Shown here: piece after piece, positions 1 through 10,900 of the stretch
Numbering within the stretch: the stretch's first letter is position 1
Layout: every line of letters begins with the position of its first letter
NCBI GenBank assembly: GCA_001724995.1
Contig: MEFD01000019.1
Span: 162,646 to 226,645, forward strand
Length of the DNA: 64,000 nucleotides
Origin: Rubrivivax sp. SCN 71-131
GTDB taxonomy: Bacteria > Pseudomonadota > Gammaproteobacteria > Burkholderiales > Burkholderiaceae_C
Direction: 5' to 3'
Made by a program: the position numbers and the translations under genes
Notes under the pieces: model-generated
Told to the model about the DNA's origin: nothing
Seen by the model: the letters and a program-made list of their open reading frames with translations, nothing else
Database searches by the model: none

Positions 1-837
1 GCATGGCCGGCGCAGGATCCGTTCAAGCTTCGCACGACGAAGGAAACGCTCATTCCAAGACTGCCGTGGCTGGAAGCGTTCAATTTGGAACAGACCGGCG
101 CTTTGACTTGGCGCCGGCGCATCGCGACTGCCCACCCAGAGACCATACTCCTCAGACCGGGAACACCGCTCTTGGACGCGGCCGAGCGGTACACACGCTG
201 GGATGATCGCGGAACCGCGTTCATAACATGGAGAACCGCGGCGGAGTGGGCACATGACCTATGGATAGGCTTCCGGCTCTGCTTCGTCGTCGAACCTGAC
301 ATTCCTATCTCCGACATGTTCGCCCCGAGCCGAGTTGAACTTGCGGCCCTGCGGCGCGCCCAACGCTATCTGCCCCCTCGCACGATGAGCGTTCACGTGG
401 GCATCGATGGCATCGTAGTCCAGGATCCCACATTGCTTGCCATCTTGACGAGACCCTATCGTCGTTCCGATGAGGGAATCGGGAGCATCGTCGACCTGAA
501 CTTGGCGAGCAGGCCGCACATCCTGGCTGGCGTTATCGATCCGGCCTCCTTTGGCGGCCTCTGCAGATCGATTCGCGATCGATGCCGGAGCGCCCTTCTC
601 GCTGAGAGGTCAATTGGTGACGCGGTCGTCGCCGCCGAGCGCCTCGCCATGGCTGAGGTAGAACGCCGCCGCATTCGGCTGCGTCAAAGGTACTTCGCAG
701 GCGACTTCGCGGCCCAGGCCGACATTCAGGCCATCGAATCCATCCTTCCGGCCATAGCGTGCCCTGCCGTCCGATTGGATGCGATGGGCTGTTTCATTGT
801 CTCGGCCGAGCCGCCATCGATCGAAGCACATGCGTGA
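1..837 (+). CDS. dpdE: DpdE, SNF2-family helicase, C-terminal part (runs off window start)
   Basis: The reading frame is open from base 1 to the TGA at 835-837, so this is the last ~278 residues of a longer protein; the ATG at 85 is internal. No helicase motifs remain in the visible part. The text resembles the C-terminal region of RapA-like SNF2 proteins (a 'HPETILLRPGTPLLDA' stretch and a late basic run 'RRIRLRQRY'). Its position immediately before dpdF, whose ATG (830) overlaps its stop, fits DpdE, the SNF2-type ATPase of Dpd restriction modules. The assignment rests mostly on context; the missing N-terminal ATPase would settle it. Confidence 0.6.
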   Translation, partial: AWPAQDPFKLRTTKETLIPRLPWLEAFNLEQTGALTWRRRIATAHPETILLRPGTPLLDAAERYTRWDDRGTAFITWRTAAEWAHDLWIGFRLCFVVEPDIPISDMFAPSRVELAALRRAQRYLPPRTMSVHVGIDGIVVQDPTLLAILTRPYRRSDEGIGSIVDLNLASRPHILAGVIDPASFGGLCRSIRDRCRSALLAERSIGDAVVAAERLAMAEVERRRIRLRQRYFAGDFAAQADIQAIESILPAIACPAVRLDAMGCFIVSAEPPSIEAHA

Positions 838-3322
838 GTTATCCGGCGCGGAAGCGTTCGATGCGCTTCGAGGGTTGCTCGCGGGGCTTCCGCAGGACGC
901 TTGGCGAGCCCCGACGGAGCCTTCGATAGAGAGACTGCGAATGGCTCTCGCCGACGAGACATCAAAGGCCAGCAAACTCGATCTGGCCGTGTTGTTGCGC
1001 CAAGCGTTGAGACGCGAGGACGCTCGTCGCAGTTATGAGGTGAGCCCGCGTGTGGATGTCAAGCACCCCCGTTTGTCTGGCTTCAAGAACTGGAAACAGG
1101 TCGGAATCGTTGTAGACCCAATCCCAGGAGGCTGGCGGGCAACAGCACAGGTCTGGCAGCCGGAGTGGCTCGAGACGACAGGAACGCTGGGCGTCGATGA
1201 CATCGCCGCAGGCGAGGAGGTACGACGTTCATTCAACGGGCAAGACTGCGACGGCGATCCATTCTTGGTCGCTATCGGACGTGTCAGCTACCGCAGTGTC
1301 GGACAACGTACTGCTGTGCGAGCCGCGCTTTCCACGCCGCCTGGAGCTACCTTGGTCGTCGCGTTGCCCACGGGCGAGGGCAAGAGCATGATCTTTCAGC
1401 TCGTTCATGCCGTTGGCTTTGTGGGCGATGCTCCGTCAAGCGGTCGCGGAGTCACGCTGGTTATTGTCCCTACTGTTGCTCTTGGCGTGAACCACGAGGA
1501 AGAGGCCGTGAGCATTTGTGGACTCGCTCGACCACTTGCCTACCAGGGGGGCGCGGCTGCCACAAACGCCGTGATCTCCGAACGCGTAGCGGGCGGCGTT
1601 CAAGGATTGTGTTTCGCATCTCCCGAAGCAGCATGCGGTCCGTTGCGCGGCGCTCTTCGACAGGCGGCTGAAGCAGGACGACTCCGTGCTCTGGTTGTCG
1701 ACGAGGCACATCTCGTTGACCAGTGGGGCACGGGTTTCCGCTCAGAGTTCCAGGAACTCAGTGGGCTGCGACAGGAACTCCTCGCTGCGGCCCCGGCAGG
1801 CACTGAACCCCGCACGTTGCTCATGTCCGCGACGCTAACGAATCAGTCGTTGGAGACTTTGCGCTCGCTGTTCGGTGTGGGCGGTGCGTTCGAGAGCCTC
1901 GCTGCAGTGAGATTGCGCCCGGAACCGGACTACTGGATAGCCACGGCGGATGAGTCCACTCGCGACGCCAGAGTGATGGAGGCTCTCCATCATGTGCCGC
2001 GACCGTTAGTCCTCTATGTGACGGAAGTCAAGCAAGCCGAGATGTGGCGGCGTTCGCTCCAGTCCGCGGGCTTTGGTCGGCTAGGCATGGTGCACGGGAA
2101 GACAAGCCGCGAAGATCGGGAGAGCGTTGTATCCAAGTGGCGCGATGGCCTGATCGATATCGTAGTCGGCACCTCGGCATTTGGATTGGGCATTGACTAC
2201 CCGCATGCGCGAAGCGTGGTTCACGCATGCGTACCCGAAACACTGGACCGGTTCTATCAAGAGGTGGGTCGCGGTGGCCGAGATGGCAAGGCGGCTTTGT
2301 CGCTCATCGCGCCCAAGCCCTCAGACTTTCGGATGGCAGAGCGCATCAGTCTGCAAAAGGTCATCACGGTCGACCGGGGACTGGAACGCTGGGCGGCACT
2401 ATTCGCAGGCAAACGCCCAACTACAGGCAATTGCATCGCTGTGAGGGTCGATGGAAGTCCTGGAACTACGGTCGATGACATCGACATGACAGGGGACTGG
2501 AACGCGGACTGGAACTTGCGCACGCTTGCTCTAATGGCGCGGGCCGGCTTGGTGCGACTCCTTGGCGCACCTCGGTCTCTGCTGTCCGTGCCAGGCGATT
2601 GGCTTGAGATCGAACTTCTCGATGACGAGCACCTTGATCGCAATATCTGGGACCAACGGGTTGAGCCGGTCCGGGCACAGGGGCAGGCTTCAGGGTTCCT
2701 TAACCTTGATCTCATGCGTCGCTACCTCTCAAATCGGGCCTGCCCTGCAGATCTTCTCGAAGAGCTTTACGGACGCGAGCGAGTTGCCCGAACCTGCGCG
2801 AGTTGCTCGCGCTGCCGCGAACGTCACGACGCACGAGGGCCCACGGTTGCGACCGGGGAACCGCGCGCTCCTTGGCAATTGCCCACGCCGCCGCTTCTAG
2901 CCCGACTCTTTGATGCCGACAGTCGCTTACTCGTAACCTACGGCGACGTTTCCACGAGAGCCGAGTCGCGGCGCTTAGGAGAGACTCTCGAGCGGCTCAG
3001 CCGAATGGGTCTGGCCAAGCTCATCCTCCTGGGCGAAGTGCCGTTCGATCGAGAACGGGTGTTGCGCTTTGCGCGATCCAGTCCCTTCTTCGTGAGCACC
3101 CTTCAAGCGCTCATCAGTTCGCGGCTACCGAACGGCCCCGAAATGGTGTTCGTCGGCCATGGTCAGCGGCTCGGCGAAGCCACTTACTCTGCCAGCGAAG
3201 GCCGAGCACGTATGTTCGTCGTTCCAGAAGGGCAGCGGGCACCTACGGGGCATCTGCTACGTGATGTTTTTGGTGGTCGCGCACTCACACTCGACGAATT
3301 GCATGCGAGGGTCTCCGAATGA
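830..3322 (+). CDS. dpdF: DpdF, RecQ-like superfamily 2 helicase
   Basis: 830 residues. Helicase motifs are readable in order: Walker A 'PTGEGKS' near residue 180, DEAH 'VVDEAHLVD' near 290, motif III 'LLMSATLTN', and a C-terminal RecA lobe with 'GTSAFGLGIDYP' and 'YQEVGRGGRDG'. A cysteine cluster 'CASCSRC' near residue 655 probably binds zinc, as in RecQ. In the Dpd system DpdF belongs to the restriction half that acts on unmodified DNA; the precise reaction is not established from sequence. I chose ATG 830, which overlaps the dpdE stop, over ATG 779: everything before 830 lies inside dpdE. Its stop overlaps the dpdG start (ATGA), so translation is probably coupled. Confidence 0.88.
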   Translation: MRELSGAEAFDALRGLLAGLPQDAWRAPTEPSIERLRMALADETSKASKLDLAVLLRQALRREDARRSYEVSPRVDVKHPRLSGFKNWKQVGIVVDPIPGGWRATAQVWQPEWLETTGTLGVDDIAAGEEVRRSFNGQDCDGDPFLVAIGRVSYRSVGQRTAVRAALSTPPGATLVVALPTGEGKSMIFQLVHAVGFVGDAPSSGRGVTLVIVPTVALGVNHEEEAVSICGLARPLAYQGGAAATNAVISERVAGGVQGLCFASPEAACGPLRGALRQAAEAGRLRALVVDEAHLVDQWGTGFRSEFQELSGLRQELLAAAPAGTEPRTLLMSATLTNQSLETLRSLFGVGGAFESLAAVRLRPEPDYWIATADESTRDARVMEALHHVPRPLVLYVTEVKQAEMWRRSLQSAGFGRLGMVHGKTSREDRESVVSKWRDGLIDIVVGTSAFGLGIDYPHARSVVHACVPETLDRFYQEVGRGGRDGKAALSLIAPKPSDFRMAERISLQKVITVDRGLERWAALFAGKRPTTGNCIAVRVDGSPGTTVDDIDMTGDWNADWNLRTLALMARAGLVRLLGAPRSLLSVPGDWLEIELLDDEHLDRNIWDQRVEPVRAQGQASGFLNLDLMRRYLSNRACPADLLEELYGRERVARTCASCSRCRERHDARGPTVATGEPRAPWQLPTPPLLARLFDADSRLLVTYGDVSTRAESRRLGETLERLSRMGLAKLILLGEVPFDRERVLRFARSSPFFVSTLQALISSRLPNGPEMVFVGHGQRLGEATYSASEGRARMFVVPEGQRAPTGHLLRDVFGGRALTLDELHARVSE

Positions 3323-4212
3323 GCATAGTTACCAACTTCCAGGCGGTACCAAGCCGCTTGCTCAGCGTCTATGCGGCCGTCGCTGAGACCGAGAACGGCG
3401 TGCTTCGAGAGAATCTTGAGTCCTGGGCAACGCCACCTTCCTTGTCGACACGCGGGGGCGGCGATGAGGACGGCGGATCCACCGCTTTGTTCACCAACTC
3501 GCTCAGCGAAGCACGACGCCTGGGTCTAGTTGAAGAAGACGGTGACCGGCTGATTGTTCCGGAATCCGCCCGCGGCAAGGGTCGGAATGCCGATCTCCAG
3601 GCTCACTTCCTTTCCTATCTTCGCGAGACGCTGTTTGATCCGGAACGCGCGGCGAGCGCCGGACAGGCTGGGGTCCTCATTGCTCTCGCCTGGTTCTTGA
3701 CAAAGAGCCCTCTGCAGCCGGTAGGCTTCTCCGATGCGCCACAAAACCAATTACGGACCGATCTCGGCCAGTTTGCTGAAAGGGCGGAACTTGGAAGCAC
3801 AAGTAGCTTCCAGAACTTGCTGTATTGGGCGCGATTCCTTGGCTTCGCTACGGTGGTAGGGGATGCCGGAAGTAGACGCGCGTTCCCAGATCCGAGTCGC
3901 GCCATCTCCGCTGTACTAGATAGAGTCTTGCCAGACAACAGTTGGGTGGATATAGATGTGTTCCTAAACCGCTTGGCCGCGATGTACCCAGTACTCGAGG
4001 GCGGTACCGTTCGTGAAGAAGTGGAAGCGAGTAGTACTGTGCCACCGGCAAATGACGGCCGCCTCTCGGTCGCTTCAAGTCTCGCGCTTCAGCGCTTGGC
4101 CGATCGAGGTTCGATCTCTCTCGACGTGGTTGCGGACGCAAAGGCCCGAATCCTTGACTTCGGCGGCAGTACCAAGCGAGTGAGCCGCGCCCGACGAGGG
4201 ACAGTCGCATGA
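3319..4212 (+). CDS. dpdG: DpdG, Dpd restriction-module protein of unknown biochemical role
   Basis: 297 residues, no catalytic motif that I recognise. The sequence is mostly helical, with a central W/F-rich stretch ('TSSFQNLLYWARFLGFA') reminiscent of winged-helix adaptors, and a basic C-terminus. It is identified from position: it sits between a RecQ-like helicase (dpdF) and a large AAA+ protein (dpdH), overlapping both by 4 bases, exactly where dpdG lies in described Dpd clusters. A role as adaptor or DNA-binding subunit is inference only. Confidence 0.72.
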   Translation: MSIVTNFQAVPSRLLSVYAAVAETENGVLRENLESWATPPSLSTRGGGDEDGGSTALFTNSLSEARRLGLVEEDGDRLIVPESARGKGRNADLQAHFLSYLRETLFDPERAASAGQAGVLIALAWFLTKSPLQPVGFSDAPQNQLRTDLGQFAERAELGSTSSFQNLLYWARFLGFATVVGDAGSRRAFPDPSRAISAVLDRVLPDNSWVDIDVFLNRLAAMYPVLEGGTVREEVEASSTVPPANDGRLSVASSLALQRLADRGSISLDVVADAKARILDFGGSTKRVSRARRGTVA

Positions 4213-7200
4213 TGCGCAACCATCTTTGTTGGAAGCCAAGCACAGTTCGTCAGGTAATCAATCCCTTTGCGGAGCACATTCCCGACAGTTTGTTCCACGC
4301 GGTGCACAGTGACTGGGCTCTGCAAGTCACACCTCCAGTTGGCGAACGCTACCAAGATGTAGGCGCTGCAGCCTGGACGCAGATGGAACCCGCAGAGTTC
4401 CTCGCCGACTTCCTTCGTGAAGATCGCCCACACGCGCTCGCTGCCATCTTGGGCGAAACAGGGTCTGGCAAGTCGCATCTGGTCCACTGGATGCGTCTCC
4501 ATCTACGCGAAGACGCGAGACGCATGGTCTTGGTCGTCCGCAAATCCGGAACTAGTCTCCGCGCGATAGTCCGCGAGATTATCGGAAAGCTTCCCATAGA
4601 CCAGCAACGCAGCTTTCTCGACACGTTTAACGCTGCGGGCGACGGCACCATGACTCTAGAGGGTCGCCGCCGCGAACTGCTGCACCATCTTGGGCAGGCC
4701 ATTCGCGAGGACACGCCGGCTTCGAGCACTGACGAACTTGGGGAGGCGCTCATTGAAGCGCTACCCAATCTCTTTCAAGATCCGTACATGCAGCAGGAGC
4801 ACTTCCTCCGTGATGGAAGAGTGGCTGCCGAGATCGTCGATCACATCTTCGAGCAGTCTCAGGCCAACGACCGACCTGACCGCCGTCGAGTCTTCACGAC
4901 GGATGACTTGCTCCTCGGCGGGCGAGACTATCTGAATGCGACCAAACTTGCGCAACACGCGATTCAGTTGATCGAGGCCGATCCAGAGAATCGTCCGGCA
5001 GCCGTGGAAGTCATTAACCGCAATCTCGACAAGGCGGTCGCGCGCACGCTCAGTTTTTCTGGCGATCGGGTCGAAGAACTGATGGCGCGACTGAGGACCT
5101 ACTTAAAGTCGCAAGGACGCGAGTTGATTCTTCTGGTAGAGGAGTTTGCACGCCTGCAAGGCATCGACCGTGCCCTTCTGCAGGCCATCACGACACAAGG
5201 CGACTCAGGCCAGGGCGAAACGGGCCAATGTCGGATGCGCACGGCGATTGCCGTCACCCCAGGCTTTTTCGAGAGCGTCGCGGACACCGCTTACCGGCGA
5301 ACCACGCACATAGTGGATATGAACCGCAGTGCTGGACACGCCGGCGGCAACACCCCCACCGCAGCTTCCGTCGCTTCGTTCTCCGCGAGGTATCTAAATG
5401 CCGTCCGCCTCGGGCGGGAAGCTATTGAGCGATGGAGCGAAGCCGCTGATCCGGGAGAAGGCGCTCCTTCGCGATGCTCGCAATGCACCTTCGTGACGGA
5501 GTGCCACGCGACATTCGGCCAAGTCGACGGCTACGGCCTCTATCCGTTTACGGAGCGAGCACTCTGGATTGGTGCGGAACGGGTCGATCGCTCGGGATCG
5601 AAGCGGATGAATCCGCGCACTGTTCAAAACGACCTGTTGGTGGAGGTACTCGACACATTCGGGCCTACTCTTGCAGCGGGGGAATATCCGCCACCCCGCC
5701 TCCTTGAGAAACTCGGCGGGGTAAAGCAATTGCCACTCGGCGCTGAGACGGAGTTGAAGCGTCAGAACGCCCATCTCGCTGGACGTTGGATGGCGCTTCT
5801 TGAACTCTATGACGGGACGGGCAGAGTACAGAACTTCGCCAAGCCACTCCTAGATGCTTTTTCAATCCCGCCGATACCCGACGCTGGAGATGCCGCTGCA
5901 ACGCCTACTGCGGCCCCGTCCGGCGCGATCGGCGCTCCAGTCGGTGCCATTGCCCCGGTGACTACAGCAGCGCCGGACGATCTGGCCATCCAAGCTTGGA
6001 TTCGGGGAGGCGGTCTCGACGCTACGGTCGCTCAGAAGCTACGCGAGTTGATTTACACAGCCGTTGTCGATGCTGTCGATTGGGACACGCTCGGCCTTTC
6101 GCGCACATTCTTCGCAGGGACAGGTAAAGCCTTCCAGCAGCGTACGGGCATCACCTTCGTAAGGCAGACCACTCAGGCCGCCACCTACGCACAGGTCCGT
6201 TTGGAGGTCGATGCAAGTCCGCAGACAGGACAGGCGCTACAAGGTCTGCTTCGTGCTTCGAAAGATGGCTTCCGTTGGCAATTTGAGGGGGGCGATCGGG
6301 CGCTGGCAGCCTTCTTGGATTGTGTTGAACGTTGGACAGAACAAGTTGTCGAGCAGATTCAGAAGTTGAGTGCGCCTAGTGAAGCCTGGAGCCAAGTAGG
6401 CGCTGCACTGCATCTGCTCAGCGTTGGCGCTGCGATTGGGGGCCGCGTCAAGGCGGACGCTACCATTGGCGACATGATCGACGCGGTGTTCAGTTCCTGG
6501 CCCGACGAGCCAGCCGCATCGGCCAGCGAGATGCGGGCGGTCTACACCAAACTGCTGCGTCGCCGAGAAGAACTGGTCGACGTCGCGCGTTCTCAGGCTT
6601 CGAGCCTCAAGGGTGGACGAGTTGGCGCGATGCTCGATCCGCGGCGCGCGCTCGGACCGGTACGTCAGTTGCGACGAGCGAAGTGGCGCCTTGGCCTGAA
6701 GCCGCCGGAAGGCGACACGAGCATGCTTGCAAAGCTCTACCGCGAGGTCGTCGAGGCGCTTCCAGCTGCTGCTGCTGCTGAGAGGGCGCAGCGTCTCAAG
6801 TGGCTGCAAGAAATGCAGGAGGCCTTTGGAGAGAGCGCCTCTCGCAGCTCGATCGTTTCGACTCTTGGCGCTGCCCTCAAAGCGGCTCTGGATGCTGGCG
6901 TTGGTGCGCAGAACAGCACACGACCACTGCAGGAAGCGCTCGACGTGTTCCAAAGCGTGCAGTTCGACGCAACTGTTGTAGCGGTCCGAGCTCTAGCTGG
7001 TGAAGATGACCCGCTTGCCTCACTACCCGACTATGGTCGCGGTCGAGCCAATGCCGTGTCGGCCGGCACTGCTATTCGCATCGGCGCCGAGCAGTTTTTG
7101 GACGCGGTGGAGCGCAACCTGCAGAGTTTTGGCGATGACCAGACTTCGCGCACAAGCGAGGTTGCAAAACGCATAGCGGAACTTGATGAGGCTCTCGGGA

Positions 7201-7247
7201 ACATAGTCGGCGATTTGGCCGCGATGGCAGGTTCCAATGCTTCTTGA
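4209..7247 (+). CDS. dpdH: DpdH, large P-loop ATPase
   Basis: 1012 residues. Walker A 'GETGSGKS' is at residues 82-89 and a Walker B-like 'LILLVEEF' near 305, typical of STAND/AAA-type ATPases. A small Cys cluster 'CSQCTFVTEC' lies near 423, then an Ala/Pro-rich linker near 560-590 and a long helical C-terminal half. The start overlaps the dpdG stop (ATGA), and dpdI begins 11 bases before the dpdH stop. In Dpd clusters this is the central ATPase of the restriction half, presumably coupling DNA sensing to the downstream DpdJ/DpdK effectors; that last point is inference. Confidence 0.85.
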   Translation: MMRNHLCWKPSTVRQVINPFAEHIPDSLFHAVHSDWALQVTPPVGERYQDVGAAAWTQMEPAEFLADFLREDRPHALAAILGETGSGKSHLVHWMRLHLREDARRMVLVVRKSGTSLRAIVREIIGKLPIDQQRSFLDTFNAAGDGTMTLEGRRRELLHHLGQAIREDTPASSTDELGEALIEALPNLFQDPYMQQEHFLRDGRVAAEIVDHIFEQSQANDRPDRRRVFTTDDLLLGGRDYLNATKLAQHAIQLIEADPENRPAAVEVINRNLDKAVARTLSFSGDRVEELMARLRTYLKSQGRELILLVEEFARLQGIDRALLQAITTQGDSGQGETGQCRMRTAIAVTPGFFESVADTAYRRTTHIVDMNRSAGHAGGNTPTAASVASFSARYLNAVRLGREAIERWSEAADPGEGAPSRCSQCTFVTECHATFGQVDGYGLYPFTERALWIGAERVDRSGSKRMNPRTVQNDLLVEVLDTFGPTLAAGEYPPPRLLEKLGGVKQLPLGAETELKRQNAHLAGRWMALLELYDGTGRVQNFAKPLLDAFSIPPIPDAGDAAATPTAAPSGAIGAPVGAIAPVTTAAPDDLAIQAWIRGGGLDATVAQKLRELIYTAVVDAVDWDTLGLSRTFFAGTGKAFQQRTGITFVRQTTQAATYAQVRLEVDASPQTGQALQGLLRASKDGFRWQFEGGDRALAAFLDCVERWTEQVVEQIQKLSAPSEAWSQVGAALHLLSVGAAIGGRVKADATIGDMIDAVFSSWPDEPAASASEMRAVYTKLLRRREELVDVARSQASSLKGGRVGAMLDPRRALGPVRQLRRAKWRLGLKPPEGDTSMLAKLYREVVEALPAAAAAERAQRLKWLQEMQEAFGESASRSSIVSTLGAALKAALDAGVGAQNSTRPLQEALDVFQSVQFDATVVAVRALAGEDDPLASLPDYGRGRANAVSAGTAIRIGAEQFLDAVERNLQSFGDDQTSRTSEVAKRIAELDEALGNIVGDLAAMAGSNAS

Positions 7248-7950
7248 ACGCGCAGCTGGGCTCGCCGAGAGAATCGAGCGCTATCAAAAGCTGAAGGTCG
7301 CCGCAAAGGAGGCTGACCTTGTCAGCACCCGCGCTGTACAAATCGGAGAGGCTGCGGCGCTCTTGACGCAGGCCCGGGCCACCCTGCGTAGGTTTTCCAA
7401 GGCGGGTATCAACGTTGAGTACGCCCCGGCAGGTGTGCAGGAGCTGACCGAGAAGGCGCAAACGCTCCGCGCCATTGCCGCAGAGGATCCTGCCGGCTTG
7501 GCGAGTCCGCCGTTCAATGTCGCCCACGAGTTCACGAACAGACTAAGGGGCCTGGCCGTAGCGGCCAATCAATCGATTGAGGCGGGCTGGAACAGGTTCG
7601 TTGCTGAGAACACCCCGAGCGGCTCCGATGACGTCCTAGAGGCTCTTGGGAAATTGCCGCAGATGCGGGACGGCGTCAGTCGTATTCGCCAGTGTCGCCA
7701 GAAGGTCACTGCCCTTGCCGCCACAGTTCCAGCTGATCCTGCGAGCGCCATCGAACAACTGCGAGTGCTCTCGGCAGAGCACGGTTCCGCCTGGGCCGAG
7801 TTGACAGCCGATTCTGTTCCGCCGAGCGTGCTCCAGTTCTTGCGAGCGTGCGCAGCAGAAGGTGCCCCGGTCACGACCCTCACCGATGAGGTCCGGGTTT
7901 GGCTTGAGTCGAGGGGATTGCTCGACTCGTTTCGTGTCCGGATCGGCTAA
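7237..7950 (+). CDS. dpdI: DpdI, small helical Dpd component
   Basis: 237 residues, strongly helical with heptad-like stretches at the N-terminus ('RIERYQKLKVAAKEAD') and no enzymatic motif. It overlaps the end of dpdH and precedes dpdJ. The N-terminal coiled coil suggests a partner-binding subunit for DpdH or DpdJ. Named only from its position in the conserved dpdF-G-H-I-J-K order; function unknown. Confidence 0.65.
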   Translation: MLLERAAGLAERIERYQKLKVAAKEADLVSTRAVQIGEAAALLTQARATLRRFSKAGINVEYAPAGVQELTEKAQTLRAIAAEDPAGLASPPFNVAHEFTNRLRGLAVAANQSIEAGWNRFVAENTPSGSDDVLEALGKLPQMRDGVSRIRQCRQKVTALAATVPADPASAIEQLRVLSAEHGSAWAELTADSVPPSVLQFLRACAAEGAPVTTLTDEVRVWLESRGLLDSFRVRIG

Positions 7951-7954
7951 CAAC

Positions 7955-10900
7955 GTGCCTCTCTCTACTGACGCCCTCCTTCTGCTTGACCGCATCGAAT
8001 CGCTTGAGATGCGCTCGCTGGCATGGGGTTTTACTGCAGGATCGCTGACAGAGGACGAGGCACTCGAACTTCTCGGGGGAGGACTCGCTGCAGAAGACGC
8101 CTTAGAAGAACTGCTTGAGGCGCACCTTGTGAGCGAACAGACGAGCCTTAGCGGTGGCAGGCGCTATCGATCACGGTTCGCAGAGGCAGTTCGTCTCATC
8201 ACGGCCAATCGTCAACTCTTCCCCAACAAGCCCTGGCAAGGCGCGCCCCGGCTCGTGGCAGACTTTCGCGTTGACCGTCGGCGACGTCGTTTTCCGCGGC
8301 GCGATCGACGACCCGAAGAGATTCTGGCGGACAGCGGAGCAACCATTGCGCCCACACCTGTCCGCCGCGCCATCTGGAACTCGCTCACCTGCCAGGCTGG
8401 CATGCGATTCGCTGCGTTCCAAGAGCGCGCGGCCGTGCGCTTGTCGCAACGCGTCGAGGACGGCGGCACCATCGTCACGGCAGGCACAGGCAGCGGCAAG
8501 ACGATCGCTTTCTACTTACCTGCGATGCTCGCGATCGGTGAGGCCATCGGACCCGAGCACTGGGTCAAGGCACTGGCCATCTATCCTCGTGTTGAGCTAC
8601 TGAAGGACCAGTTCGCGGAAGCGTTCCGCTTGGCGCGCCTAACCGACGTAGCGCTTGCATCAAGCGGCAAGAGGCCGCTCAGCATTGGTGCGCTATTCCG
8701 CGCCACGCCTCGCCACGGATCGGCGCAGGAACTCCAGGACCATGGATGGACTCGGCGTGGCCGAGACTGGGCGTGTCCATGGATGCGCTGTCCTAGCTGC
8801 AACAGCGAGATGCTCTGGCGCGGCGTAGATCTGGACAGCGGCCGCGAACGGCTGACTTGCGCGCGGCCTGGCTGCGCCTCACAGGCCGACGAGCGGCATG
8901 TGGTTCTCACGCGCCAGAAGATTCAGCAGCAACCGCCAGACTTGTTGTTCACAACCACCGAGATCCTGAATCAGAGGCTCTCGGATCACTGGACTCGCCC
9001 GGTGTTCGGTATCAGCAGCGGCCGGAAGCCGTTCATTGCGCTGCTGGACGAAGTGCACACCTACGCAGGTACTGGTGGCGCCCAGGCGGCATTGACTCTG
9101 CGGCGCTGGCGGCACCTGCTTGGTGTGCCGGTGCACTGGGTAGGACTATCAGCCACGCTCGGCGATGCCGCTCGCTTCTTCGCTGATCTCACCGGCGCGC
9201 CGATTGATCGCGTTGTTGAAATCAGTCCGGCGTCCGACGAGTTTGAAGAGTCCGGAGCGGACTACCAACTCCTGCTGCGCGGCGACCCCGCATCGCGCGC
9301 CTCGCTACTCTCGACATCCATCCAAACCGCGATGCTCGTCTCGCGCGTCATGGATCCGCCTGGAGCCCCCGCCTTGTCCGGTGCCTTTGGTCGCCGCGCC
9401 TTCCTGTTCACAGATGATCTCGACGTAACCAACCGGCTGTTCGACGACCTGCGCGACGCGGAGGCTTACACAATCTTCGGCAGGCCGGATCAACAGCGCC
9501 AGCCACTCGCCGCCATCCGCGCGTCTGGGACTGATGACCGGGCCCGTGACATCGAAGGTCAACGCTGGCGACTGTGTGAGGACATTGGCCACACGCTCGA
9601 TCAGCGACTGATCATTGGCCGTACAACTTCCCAGGATGCTGGCGTCACCCCAGACGCGAACATCATCGTCGCTACGTCCGCGCTAGAAGTAGGCTTCAAT
9701 GATCCGCAGGTCGGCGCCGTTATCCAGCACAAGGCACCTCGCGGCATGGCCTCGTTCCTCCAGAGAAAGGGACGGGCGGGTCGTGATCGCGCCATGCGTC
9801 CCCTTACCGTAACGGTGCTGTCGGACTACGGCCGCGACCGCGCGCTGTATCAGTCGTATGAGCGACTGTTCGATCCGCAACTGGAGCCGCAATACCTTCC
9901 AGTCGGCAACCCTTACGTGCTGAAGATGCAGGCGACCTTTGCCTTTTTCGATTGGCTCGCGGCCGAGACCGCGGGCTTTGAGAAAGCGTGGGCGTGGGAC
10001 ATCCTCAGTCGGCCCATCGAACAACCCACGACCTCTACTTCGGCAGTGATCAAGCGGGTTAAGGCCAAACTCGCGCGAATCGTCCAGGGAGATCAAGCGG
10101 AAATTGATGCCTTGCGCACTCATCTTATGGACGCGCTTCACGTGGATGATCAGACTGCGCAAGGACTCCTCTGGGAGGCGCCTCGATCAATCCTGCTTGA
10201 GGCTGCGCCGACGCTCGTCAGGCGCATGTTCCGTGGATGGCGCCTAGCATTTCCGACGGTCGTCTCCGCGCTGGACTTGCACGAGCCCTATCACCCCCTA
10301 CCTGACTTCGTGCCGCGCAACCTCTTCAGCGACCTCAGTCTGCCCGAAGTGCGGGTTTTGGTACCGCCAGCGACTGCGAATCACGAATGGCGCACGGAGA
10401 CGATGCCGGTCCTGCAAGCTCTGCGTCAACTCATACCCGGGCGAGTGACGAGACGGTTCGCTTTCGAGCGTGGCGGTCTGTCGCATTGGGTGCCTGTCGA
10501 CCCGGCGCAACCGATCCAGGAGCGTCGCATAAGCGACTATGCGCAAGAGCACGAGTTCGTTGGCGAATTCGCGGCCACGTTCAACGACCGAGGTAATGAC
10601 GGCCCGTTGCTCGTGTTTCGACCGTGGACTGTTCGACTGGAGAAGGTGGCGCGAAGCGAGGCTCTGCCGAGCAGCAATGCGCAACTGACATGGCGGACTG
10701 ACATCGTTGCGCGGGGCGACCCGGTGAGTGTGCCAGTTGCGCCGCGTTCGCCTTGGCGACCGTTCGTATCCAGCATTGACTTCTATCTCCATAGATTCCG
10801 CGCCTGCGCTGCAATCCGCCGCTTTGCGCCGGCCGCACACGCGACAGTTCGGACGCTCAAGGATGAGTTCGCGGTCGCGCTGCAATTCCGCAGCGACGAC

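Noticed and set aside
7862..7954. ATG 7862 as start of dpdJ
   Set aside because: Would overlap dpdI by 89 bases and adds text without conservation character; GTG 7955 or 7934 fits better.
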